Positions 57,246-64,000 of a DNA stretch of 64,000 bases are shown here, piece after piece. Each line of letters opens with the position of its first letter. The first letter of the stretch is position 1. The notes beneath the pieces were generated by a model. The model was not told the DNA's origin, ran no database searches, and saw nothing but the letters and a program-made list of their open reading frames with translations. Made by a program: the position numbers and the translations under genes. The stretch covers positions 1 to 64,000 of the forward strand of contig QZEE01000020.1 of NCBI GenBank assembly GCA_009917445.1. The letters run 5' to 3'. The DNA is from a bacterium D16-76. GTDB lineage: Bacteria > Bacillota > Clostridia > Oscillospirales > Acutalibacteraceae.

Positions 57246-59315
57246 CTACTCTTGATAACGGATGATAACATCGTCATGGTTTCTTAGCACCTGGGTGAAC
57301 TGCCCCTCCAAGCCATTGACCAACAGTTCAACCGGCTTTTCCAGGTTATCGAAATCCAACCCGGAATACTCTAACACATCCATTAGGTAATAGTCCCCGC
57401 CCTGGGGCTTAGGCGGCAGGCGCAGCATCCCGCCGTTCAGCTGGATTTGCAGCACGGCACCTCCCCCGCTGCCAAACTCCATCTGCCCTGCCAGCTCTTC
57501 CCGCTTAGGGGGCTCCGCAGGCTGGGGCTTCTCCCGCTTGGGCTGCGGCTCCGCTTTCGGTACGCTTTCTGCCGGTGGGGGCGCGGCTTTTGCCGGCGCG
57601 GGCTTTGGTGCGGGCGGCATGGGCGGCTCAGGCGTGGCGGGGGCCGGGGGGGCTTTTACGGCTTCGGGTTCTGCTGGGGCTTTTACAGCCGGGGCCTCCT
57701 CTTGCGCCGCAGGGCGGCTCCGCCGGCTTTGGGGCGGCGGGGTGCCGGGTATGGCCTCTACAACATCGCCGGAAGACAGCTTATAGGCTGGGCCTTCTAC
57801 CTGGCCGTTTACGGTGGCGCTGGCGTAGCCCTCTGCCAGCAGGGCGCCCAGGGTACAGGCTGCGGCGGCCCCGGCGGTGGCTGGGGTAAAGTCGATGCGG
57901 TCCCCGGCCTGCACCACGTCGGAGAGCTGGGCCTCTTCCCCGTTGCGCAGCATACGGGCACCCTTGCCAGGCGCGCCCCTGAACAGACGGCGCTGGCCGT
58001 TTAGGGTAATGGCCAGGTTCGCGCCTGTATGGCCGATCATGTCCCCGTAGTGGTAGCCGTTCATCAAGAGTACGTCCCGCAGGGTCAAAAGGCCGCTGCG
58101 GAAAAGCTTGGCGGGGCTGCCGTTTAGGGTGATCATATAGCTGTCGTTGATCATGCCCAGGGCCGCGGAGATGGCAATGCCCAGGGGGGTGGCCAGCTCG
58201 GGGTCGTCCAGGGCGTATTCGTCGCAGTAGGCCCCGGTTTCAAAGTGGCGGCCAGCCAGGGCCACCCGGCCTTCGCTCATTTCCAGCTCTTCGGCCACCA
58301 GCTGGGTTAGGCCGGCAAGCTTGGCCCCGCCCCCCGCCAGGAACACCGCAGAGGGGGTGCTGCCGTTTATTTCTACGGCTTTGCCAGCGATTTCTTTTGC
58401 CAGCCGCTGGGCCGCCGGCTGGGCCAGCTTCCACAGGGCCTCTGGGTCGGCTTCGTGCTTGAGGCCCAGGATGTCGGAATAGGGCTGGGGCTCTTTGCCC
58501 CCAATGCAGAGCTTTAGGCGCTCGGCGGTTTTGAAATCTACTAAAAGGCCCTTCATGATGGCTTCGGTCACTTCGTCCCCGGCAACGGTGGCCATAGTAT
58601 AGCCTACCACGCTGCCTTCCCGGCATACGGCCAGGTCGGAGGTGCCTGCGCCGATGTCCGCCAGCACCAGGTTTAAAAGGCGGATATCTTCGGGTATGGC
58701 GGCGTTTAGGGAGGCAATGGGCTCTAGGGTCAGGCTGGCTACCTCCAGGCCCAGGCGGCCCATGACGGCGTAAAGGCTCTCGACTACCCCGCAGGGCAGG
58801 AAGGTGGAGACTACCTCTACCTCGAACCGCCGGCCCCGGTGGCCCATAAGGTTTGCCATGGCGTAGCCGTCCAGCTTATAGCCGCGGGCGGTATAGCCTA
58901 CCATATAGAAGCGGTCCTGGGCTTCGCTTTCCGCAGCCAGCTGGGCTTCGGCCGCGGACACGGCCCCGGCCTCCAGCTGGCCCAGCAGGTCGCCGTCGGC
59001 CACCCGCAGCTCTGGGAATTCCAGGCTGAAGGACGCCCCCTGGCTGCGCAGGGCCCGGCCTGCCGCCGCCACACACACCCGTTTCAGCTGGGTTTGGGTT
59101 TTCTGCTCCAGCCGTTTTAGGACGGCCTTTGCCACCTCTGCTACCTGTTCGATCTCAACAATCTGCCCATCCAGCATGGCCCGGCGGCCATGCTCCTCTT
59201 TTTCAATGGCCGCTACGTGAAAACGGCCCTTTTCCGCCCGGCCCACTATGCCGATAATGCTGCGGGTGCCAATGTCCAGCGCGAAAATCGTCTCTGCGTC
59301 CTGCTTTTGCGGCAC
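57246..59315 (-). CDS. FtsA-like actin-fold ATPase with beta-grasp-like C-terminal repeats
   Basis: The 689-residue protein has FtsA/PilM motifs: phosphate-1 A-L-D-I-G-T-R-S near residue 13, the SHS2-like insert, phosphate-2 A-D-I-G-A-G-T-S-D-L-A, and adenosine V-F-L-A-G-G-G-A-K-L. Actin-like sequence ends near 385. After it come several short units of the form x-L-N-G-x-x-x-x-L followed by G-D-x-I (near 395, 430, 475 and 610), split by a Pro/Ala/Lys linker (525-600). FtsA proteins are usually about 420 residues and end in an amphipathic helix, which is not seen. It is thus probably not the main FtsA. Confidence 0.75.
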   Translation of the reverse strand: MPQKQDAETIFALDIGTRSIIGIVGRAEKGRFHVAAIEKEEHGRRAMLDGQIVEIEQVAEVAKAVLKRLEQKTQTQLKRVCVAAAGRALRSQGASFSLEFPELRVADGDLLGQLEAGAVSAAEAQLAAESEAQDRFYMVGYTARGYKLDGYAMANLMGHRGRRFEVEVVSTFLPCGVVESLYAVMGRLGLEVASLTLEPIASLNAAIPEDIRLLNLVLADIGAGTSDLAVCREGSVVGYTMATVAGDEVTEAIMKGLLVDFKTAERLKLCIGGKEPQPYSDILGLKHEADPEALWKLAQPAAQRLAKEIAGKAVEINGSTPSAVFLAGGGAKLAGLTQLVAEELEMSEGRVALAGRHFETGAYCDEYALDDPELATPLGIAISAALGMINDSYMITLNGSPAKLFRSGLLTLRDVLLMNGYHYGDMIGHTGANLAITLNGQRRLFRGAPGKGARMLRNGEEAQLSDVVQAGDRIDFTPATAGAAAACTLGALLAEGYASATVNGQVEGPAYKLSSGDVVEAIPGTPPPQSRRSRPAAQEEAPAVKAPAEPEAVKAPPAPATPEPPMPPAPKPAPAKAAPPPAESVPKAEPQPKREKPQPAEPPKREELAGQMEFGSGGGAVLQIQLNGGMLRLPPKPQGGDYYLMDVLEYSGLDFDNLEKPVELLVNGLEGQFTQVLRNHDDVIIRYQE

Positions 59316-59428
59316 GGCGATTCACCTTCCTCGGTTCCTTGGTTTGGCAAAGCCGGGCAAACCCCTGGGGGCCGTCCGGCTTTGCGTGGCTTCTGGTTAA
59401 AATGGTGCTTATGTTTTAGGGCTTAAGC

Positions 59429-61204
59429 TTAATACTTGTCGTCGTAGTAGCTGCTGCTATAAGAGGAGATCTCGTTGCTTTCCTGAACCGGGGCGGCTAC
59501 GGGGGTGCTGATGCCCTGGCTGCCGTAGTCCCGCAGGGTGAACTTGGCCATAAGCTGCTTCATCAGCTGGGCCTGGCTGGACAGCTCTTCGCTGGCCGCG
59601 GCGCTCTGCTCGCTTGTGGCGGAATTGTTCTGCACCACCGCGCTGATCTGGTCGATGCCCTCACGGATCTGCTCAATGGATTCAGCCTGCTGCTGGCTGG
59701 CGTCGGCTACGTCGCCCATTTTGGCAACGGCGGAGTTGACCAGCTCGACGGTCTTTTCCAGGGCATCGGACACGTCGGACACATAGATGCTGCCCCTCTG
59801 TACGGCGGTAATGGCGTTCTCGATGCGGGCCTTGGTAGCCTTGGAAGCTTCGTCAGACTTGGAAGCCAGCTGGCGTACTTCGTCGGCCACAACCGCAAAG
59901 CCCTTGCCGGCGGAACCAGCCCGGGCAGCCTCTACGGCAGCGTTGAGGGCCAGGATGTTGGTCTGGAACGCAATGTTGGAAATGGTATCGATGATCTCGC
60001 GGACCTCTTCGGCCGCGGTTTTGATCTCTTCCATTGCGGTCACCATGCCGCGCATGTGCTCGTTGCACACGGTAATCTGGGCGTTGGCGTCGTTGGACAT
60101 GGCGCTGGAATCTTTGGCCAGGCCCACGCTCTCCTCGGCGCCCTGGGCGATCTCGGTGACAGTGGCGGACAGCTCCTCAACGGCGCTGGCCTGCTGGGTG
60201 GCGCCTTGGGCCAGGGCCTGGGCGCTGTTGGACACCTGCTCGGCCCCAGAGGAAACCTGGTCTGAAGAGGACTGAATCTGCTGCAGGGTGGTGCTCAGGC
60301 TGCGGTTGATTGCCCGCATGGAGGTGAGCACGGAGGACAGGGCGCCTACATACATATCCTCGGCCTGGGTGCGCACATCGAAGTTGCCGCCGGCCATCTC
60401 TTCCAGCAGGCGGCCTTCGTCGCCAATGACAGAGGTAAGCACATGCTGGCTGGTGCGCAGGGCCTTGCACATATCGCCCAGCTCGTTTTCGCTTTCGTAG
60501 TTTACGGGGATGTCCAGCTTGCCTTCGCTGAAGCCCACCAGGGCGGTGCGCACTTCCTCAACCGGCTTGGTAATGCCCTTGATGATCCGGATCTCCATAA
60601 GGAACACAAAGATGGAGGAAAGCAGCATGACCGCAATGATGAGGATGATGGACCACATCACCAAGTCTTCTTGGCGGGACAGGGTTTCCGTCTGGGCTGC
60701 CAGGAGGGCGTCGGTGACAGACTGGGAAGTTTCGGCCGTGGCATTGATCAGGGGGGAGCACTCCTCCAGGATCATGCGGATGCCCTCGTCCTTATCGGTC
60801 TTCAGGGTTTCCAGGATGCCGGGCACGGAGTTGCCCCAGTCGCCTACGCTGGTCAGGTATTCGTCCAGCTTTGTGGTGTCTTCCAAGGGGTAGATCTCCT
60901 TGAGCTTCTGAAGCTCTTCGGACAGGGTGGCCAGGGTATCGTTGATGCGGGTTTCCCGGGCGGTGTTGTCGGTGCCCTCAGGGGACAGGGCAATGTCCCG
61001 CAGGTGGCGGGCGCCGATGTTGGTGTTCATGCGGGCCTGGTAGATCAGGGTACCTGCCTGGATATCCTTATTGATGATCTTCTGGTAGGTACTGGTCTGC
61101 TTGTTCATGATAACCAGGGTGGCGATGATGATCACCAGGGACACCAGCAATGTGACGGCCCACCCCATTATCAAGCTCACCTTGACTTTCATGTTCTTGA
61201 GCAT
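59429..61204 (-). CDS. Methyl-accepting chemotaxis protein
   Basis: The 591-residue receptor has a first membrane helix (11-33), a four-helix-bundle sensor region (34-180), a second helix (183-206), HAMP (207-260) and the signalling hairpin with tip [19 protein letters not shown]. It ends in a flexible tail ([12 protein letters not shown]). The ligand is unknown. It lies 110 bases upstream of the FtsA-like gene on the same strand. Confidence 0.95.
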   Translation of the reverse strand: MLKNMKVKVSLIMGWAVTLLVSLVIIIATLVIMNKQTSTYQKIINKDIQAGTLIYQARMNTNIGARHLRDIALSPEGTDNTARETRINDTLATLSEELQKLKEIYPLEDTTKLDEYLTSVGDWGNSVPGILETLKTDKDEGIRMILEECSPLINATAETSQSVTDALLAAQTETLSRQEDLVMWSIILIIAVMLLSSIFVFLMEIRIIKGITKPVEEVRTALVGFSEGKLDIPVNYESENELGDMCKALRTSQHVLTSVIGDEGRLLEEMAGGNFDVRTQAEDMYVGALSSVLTSMRAINRSLSTTLQQIQSSSDQVSSGAEQVSNSAQALAQGATQQASAVEELSATVTEIAQGAEESVGLAKDSSAMSNDANAQITVCNEHMRGMVTAMEEIKTAAEEVREIIDTISNIAFQTNILALNAAVEAARAGSAGKGFAVVADEVRQLASKSDEASKATKARIENAITAVQRGSIYVSDVSDALEKTVELVNSAVAKMGDVADASQQQAESIEQIREGIDQISAVVQNNSATSEQSAAASEELSSQAQLMKQLMAKFTLRDYGSQGISTPVAAPVQESNEISSYSSSYYDDKY

Positions 61205-61340
61205 GGTGAAGTTCCTCCTTCAATTTGTCTTCTCTTGCAGAAATAATAAGTATGGCTTATATAAAATCGGGTGCGCCGCGCAGGCATAGCCCGAGCCAGC
61301 CAGGCCGGCCGCGCCCCGTACCCGTATTTTCCCATCCCGC

Positions 61341-62045
61341 TTATACGATATCCCCAAAGCGGCCCTTCTCCACGTCCCCTACTACCCGGCCGTCTACCAG
61401 GGTGACCACCCGCCGGCGCATGAAGTTGACGAACTGTTTGGCGTGGGTGGACATGACAATGGTGGTGCCCCGCTGGTTAAGCTCGTTTAGCAGCATGAAA
61501 ATGTCCCAGATGCTGTCGTCGTCCATGCGGTCCGTGATCTTGTCTAAAAGCAGGATCGGCGGGCTGTTGAAGATGGCCTTGGCCAGCTCTACCCGTTTGC
61601 ACTGGGAGATGGACATGTCCAGCGGGTAGCGGTACTCGCACCCCGCCATGCCCACCAGGCCCAGGGCTTTTTTCATCCGGGGCTCATCTACCAGGCGGGT
61701 GCGCAGGCGCTCCATTTTTTTCATGGAGCACATGTTGTCGTACACCGTGGCCGAGCGCACCAGCGCCGATTCCTGGGGGACTTTGCCGAATATGTAGGGC
61801 AGCTTTTTCTGCTGGCGGCGGGTAAGCTTGTCAAGGTTGAAATGGTTCAGGTACACCACGCCGTCGTCTGGCGGCAGGTCCCCGGCGATCATTTCCAGCA
61901 GGGTGGTGCTGCCAGCCCCCCGGCTGCCCACCACAAAGACGAATTCCCCCTGCTCGATGGTCAGGTTCACGTCCCGCAGGGTCTCGAACTTGTGGCCGTG
62001 GCCTTTAAATATTTTTGAAACGTGTTCCAAACGGATGGTTGGCAT
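61341..62045 (-). CDS. FtsE-like ABC protein with lost catalytic residues
   Basis: The 234-residue protein aligns with FtsE-type ABC ATPases along its length. Walker A reads G40-S-R-G-A-G-S46-T-T, so the lysine is Ser46. The signature reads M-S-I-S-Q (144-148) instead of L-S-G-G-x. Walker B reads I-L-L-L-D168-K169, so the catalytic Glu is Lys. Gln91 of the Q-loop and His201 of the H-loop remain. It is unlikely to bind or hydrolyse ATP normally. No ftsX gene is beside it. The ATG at 62,045 with AAGGAG upstream is preferred over longer forms. Confidence 0.85.
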   Translation of the reverse strand: MPTIRLEHVSKIFKGHGHKFETLRDVNLTIEQGEFVFVVGSRGAGSTTLLEMIAGDLPPDDGVVYLNHFNLDKLTRRQQKKLPYIFGKVPQESALVRSATVYDNMCSMKKMERLRTRLVDEPRMKKALGLVGMAGCEYRYPLDMSISQCKRVELAKAIFNSPPILLLDKITDRMDDDSIWDIFMLLNELNQRGTTIVMSTHAKQFVNFMRRRVVTLVDGRVVGDVEKGRFGDIV

Positions 62046-62158
62046 GGTTTGTCTGCTCCTTCGCCCCCTTTGTGGACCGGGTAGCCGCTTTACAAAAGCA
62101 GCGGCGTTTGGTATACTTTCTATATGGTACGAGAATCCCACCAGCCGGAGGTAGCCCC

Positions 62159-63064
62159 ATGAAGCGCGGCAGGAAGAAAAACCGCATATGGCCCTTTTTC
62201 CTGCTGGCCGCCCTATGCGTGGCCGGCATGGAACTGCTTTTTTGCAGCTACTATGCCCCGGCGGAGTTTGCCCGGATTACCGGGCCCGTAGTAGGGGCCG
62301 TGGAAGGCTTTTGCACCTACGTGGGCGATTCGGTACGGGAGGCCGCCACGCGGCTGCGGGTACGCACCCTTTTGCGGGACTGCGCCCGGGCCAGCGCCGC
62401 CCCCTTCCCCCTTGAGTTTGCCTTGCCCCAGGTAGCGGAAATGCCCCTGGTGCCCCCCAAGGAAAAGCCGGCGCCGGCGGACCCGGTCATTACCCGGTTT
62501 TCTATGGAAAACGGGCAGGAGGTGCTTACCGGCGGCACGGTGCCCTGTGTATATTATAATCAACAAGAGGCCCCTTGGTCAAGTATGGCTTTTGGGGGGG
62601 ACCCCATTGGGCCTTATGGATGCGGGCCGGTGGCTATGGCCATGGTGGTTTCTTCTATGACAAGCCAGCCTATGGACCCAGGCCAGATGGCTGCCTGGGC
62701 GGCTGAAAACGGGTACTGGGCCCCGCAGAGCGGTTCTTATCACAGCTTGATACCCGATGCCTCTGTGGCTTTTGGGCTGGGGTGCACCCGCCTGGGGGCC
62801 TGCAGCCCCGACCAGATGGTGCGGGCCCTGCTGGGCGGCGACATGCTGGTGGCCCTGATGGGCCCCGGGCATTTTACCAGCAGCGGCCACTTTATTGTGC
62901 TGCGGGGCGTCACCCTGGGCGGCGAGGTGCTGGTTGCCGACCCCAACAGCCGGGAAAACAGCCTGGTCACCTGGGACCCCCAACTGCTGCTGGACCAGAT
63001 GTACGTAAGCGACGGCCACGGCCTGGGGCTGTGGCAGATTTCTGCCCCGCCGCCCCAGCTATAG
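62159..63064 (+). CDS. Membrane-anchored C39-type cysteine peptidase
   Basis: The 301-residue protein has an N-terminal membrane helix (W-P-F-F-L-L-A-A-L-C-V-A-G), a stalk, and a C39_2 domain (125-290). The motif Y-Y-N-Q-Q-E-A-P-W precedes catalytic Cys in G-P-Y-G-C-G-P-V-A-M-A. The histidine is in S-S-G-H-F-I-V-L and the aspartate in V-A-D-P-N-S-R-E. It acts outside the cytoplasm, perhaps on surface proteins or peptides. GGAGG lies seven bases before the ATG. It is divergent from the FtsE-like gene and convergent with fliT. Confidence 0.88.
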   Translation: MKRGRKKNRIWPFFLLAALCVAGMELLFCSYYAPAEFARITGPVVGAVEGFCTYVGDSVREAATRLRVRTLLRDCARASAAPFPLEFALPQVAEMPLVPPKEKPAPADPVITRFSMENGQEVLTGGTVPCVYYNQQEAPWSSMAFGGDPIGPYGCGPVAMAMVVSSMTSQPMDPGQMAAWAAENGYWAPQSGSYHSLIPDASVAFGLGCTRLGACSPDQMVRALLGGDMLVALMGPGHFTSSGHFIVLRGVTLGGEVLVADPNSRENSLVTWDPQLLLDQMYVSDGHGLGLWQISAPPPQL

Positions 63065-63067
63065 TGG

Positions 63068-63145
63068 CCTCCGGCGGGCAGGGGCGCTGCCCCTGCACCC
63101 TGCCAGGGGGGCATTGCCCCCCTGGACTCCCAACGCTTTGCTTTG
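63068..63145. repeat. Double-hairpin intergenic repeat, copy G
   Basis: CCTCCGGCGG, then GCAGGGGC/GCCCCTGC with a GCT loop, CACCC, CCAGGGGGGC/GCCCCCCTGG with an ATT loop, then ACTCCCAACGCTTTGCTTTG. It follows the C39 peptidase stop. Confidence 0.7.
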
Positions 63146-63182
63146 GCGGGCTTGGGGCTTTTTTTGGTACCTATCGATATTC

Positions 63183-63229
63183 AGCAAAGTATGCCGTCTG
63201 GAAATCAGCCTCCTGACGGCATGTTTGCT
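63183..63229. terminator. Long hairpin between the C39 gene and fliT
   Basis: AGCAAAGTATGCCGTC pairs with GACGGCATGTTTGCT over about 15 bases. On the plus strand it is followed by TGCGTATTTTT, so it may end the C39 transcript. On the minus strand no T-run follows. Confidence 0.65.
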
Positions 63230-63238
63230 TGCGTATTT

Positions 63239-63637
63239 TTATGTCCGGAATTTGCTGTAGAAAGAGTGCCGGCCGTCTATCCGCAGGCTTACCCGCCTGT
63301 CCAGCTCTTGGGAACGGTCCAGCAGGCGGCGGTTTTGCGCCACCTGGCTGCACAGGGGTTCTTCCTCTTTCTTTTGGGCTTCGCTGCCGGTTAGCAGCTG
63401 GTGGGCGCGTATGGCTTCTTCTTCTGGGAGCTTTAGCACGCCTTCGTGCAGCTGGGCTTCGATCTCCTTGAGGTCGTGGATGGGGTCTTCCCGCATGTGC
63501 AGCAGCATCTGCACCGATACTTCGTCTTTGCGGTCTACGGCCTCGCCCAGCTGCTGGGTCAGGTCGAAAAACTCCAGCAGCTTGATGTATTGCCTGCGCG
63601 TTTTTATGAATAAGTCCTTTAGGGTCTTTTCCTCCAT
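63239..63637 (-). CDS. FliT/FlgN-like flagellar chaperone
   Basis: The 132-residue protein is predicted as mostly helical with a charged coiled coil (M-E-E-K-T-L-K-D-L-F, L-E-F-F-D-L-T-Q-Q-L-G-E-A-V). Size and position directly behind fliS suggest FliT, the filament-cap chaperone, though FlgN-like proteins look similar. Family motifs are weak, so the call rests mostly on context. Confidence 0.6.
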   Translation of the reverse strand: MEEKTLKDLFIKTRRQYIKLLEFFDLTQQLGEAVDRKDEVSVQMLLHMREDPIHDLKEIEAQLHEGVLKLPEEEAIRAHQLLTGSEAQKKEEEPLCSQVAQNRRLLDRSQELDRRVSLRIDGRHSFYSKFRT

Positions 63638-63684
63638 TGCCCGCTGCCACTGGCCCGCCTAAGGCGCGCCCCTTCCTTTCCGCC

Positions 63685-64000
63685 TTACGGCTGCTGCCCG
63701 CTGGGGGCCGCCGGCTGTTCGGCGCAGTTCTTTTCCGCTGCCCGGAAGCTGTCCCGCAGATCCAGCACCATGGGCTTGATTTCGCCCAGCACCTCTTTGT
63801 TGCGGCCAATTTTTACCCGGCCCAGCTGGTAGCCAAAATAATCGTACAGCCGGTGCAGGTCATTGGCGATGGGGTACTGCCGGTCCAGGGTGTCGTCCAG
63901 GTACTGCACGATATCCATGCTCCGGTCTACCGAGGCGTCCAGCTGCTCAAAGTCCTCTTGCTGCAGGGCCAGCTCGCAGCGCACCAGGTGCTTTACCAGC
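63685..64000 (-). CDS. fliS: Flagellin chaperone FliS, C-terminal part at window edge
   Basis: At least 104 residues run to the right edge. The sequence L-V-R-C-E-L-A-L-Q-Q-E-D-F and V-Q-Y-L-D-D-T-L-D with H-R-L-Y-D-Y-F-G-Y-Q-L matches FliS, which holds flagellin before export. The N-terminus is outside the window. It precedes a FliT-like gene, and flagellin is 7 kb away on the same strand. Confidence 0.85.
   Translation of the reverse strand, partial: LVKHLVRCELALQQEDFEQLDASVDRSMDIVQYLDDTLDRQYPIANDLHRLYDYFGYQLGRVKIGRNKEVLGEIKPMVLDLRDSFRAAEKNCAEQPAAPSGQQP

Noticed and set aside
61341-63064. The FtsE-like and C39 genes as a bacteriocin export pair
   Set aside because: The C39 protein is not fused to an ABC exporter, the ABC protein has lost its catalytic residues, the genes are divergent, and no double-glycine precursor peptide was seen nearby.
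1-64000. CRISPR arrays, tRNA or rRNA genes
   Set aside because: No regularly spaced repeats with unique spacers, no cloverleaf-like segments and no rRNA-like stretches were noticed; the repeats found are palindromes or hairpins at irregular intervals.

Overview
The window looks like part of a Clostridia chromosome (Firmicutes). The evidence is GGAGG-type ribosome binding sites, a Gram-positive style motility operon (FliY, CheC, CheD, CheV, FlbD, a TIGR02530-type protein), an SLH-domain exoenzyme and a YtrA-type GntR regulator. Oscillospirales or Lachnospirales is plausible, but the sequence alone does not settle it. No rRNA, tRNA or CRISPR array was seen.

Region 1 (1 to about 11,805) is accessory DNA. 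Bases 1-1,960 are a graveyard of conjugative-element pieces: the 5' end of an IS1182-like transposase that cuts a mobC-like gene, an intact DUF3848/DUF3849 gene, the tail of a large methylase/helicase-like gene, and fragments of CD1108-type and cysteine-rich VLP genes facing the other way. From about 1,960 to 11,805 lies an integrative mobilizable element. It carries MobC, a MOB-P-type relaxase whose start codon reads ACG, a frameshifted XRE regulator, a tandem-HTH MerR regulator with an ABC exporter, a TIGR04076 protein, a sigma-70-like factor, a small conserved ORF and a large serine recombinase next to a dyad that may be the right attachment site. An AT-rich two-gene cassette (TIR-like protein plus four-helix membrane protein) sits between mobC and the relaxase and is the best candidate here for an undescribed defence system. 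Five near-identical 23-nt palindromes lie between the genes of this element.

Region 2 (11,826-27,800) is ordinary chromosome: an SLH-GH5 enzyme, a TcdA-like E1 enzyme, ComF, malic enzyme, a HAD phosphatase with MazG, HtrA, a GNAT protein, a GntR/ABC operon with a clear promoter and operator, SfsA, a DeoR regulator, an ECF sigma factor with a DUF4179 protein, and an EAL-HDOD protein.

Region 3 (27,948-54,421, minus strand) is one long motility operon starting at a sigma-A promoter before flgB: flgB-flgC-fliE-fliF-fliG-fliH-fliI-fliJ-fliK-flgD-(TIGR02530)-flgE-flbD-motA-motB-fliM-fliY-cheY-fliO-fliP-fliQ-fliR-flhB-flhA-fliA-two flgF/flgG genes-cheC-cheD-cheV. fliL, flhF and flhG are missing from their usual places.

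Region 4 (54,448-64,000) carries flagellin behind a sigma-28-like promoter, a lipoprotein, an FtsA-like actin-fold protein with beta-grasp-like tail repeats, a chemoreceptor, an FtsE-like protein that has lost its Walker A lysine and Walker B glutamate, a C39-type peptidase on the plus strand, and fliT/fliS at the edge. A family of GC-rich double hairpins whose stems differ in sequence but stay paired recurs between genes in regions 2-4, including inside the motility operon.
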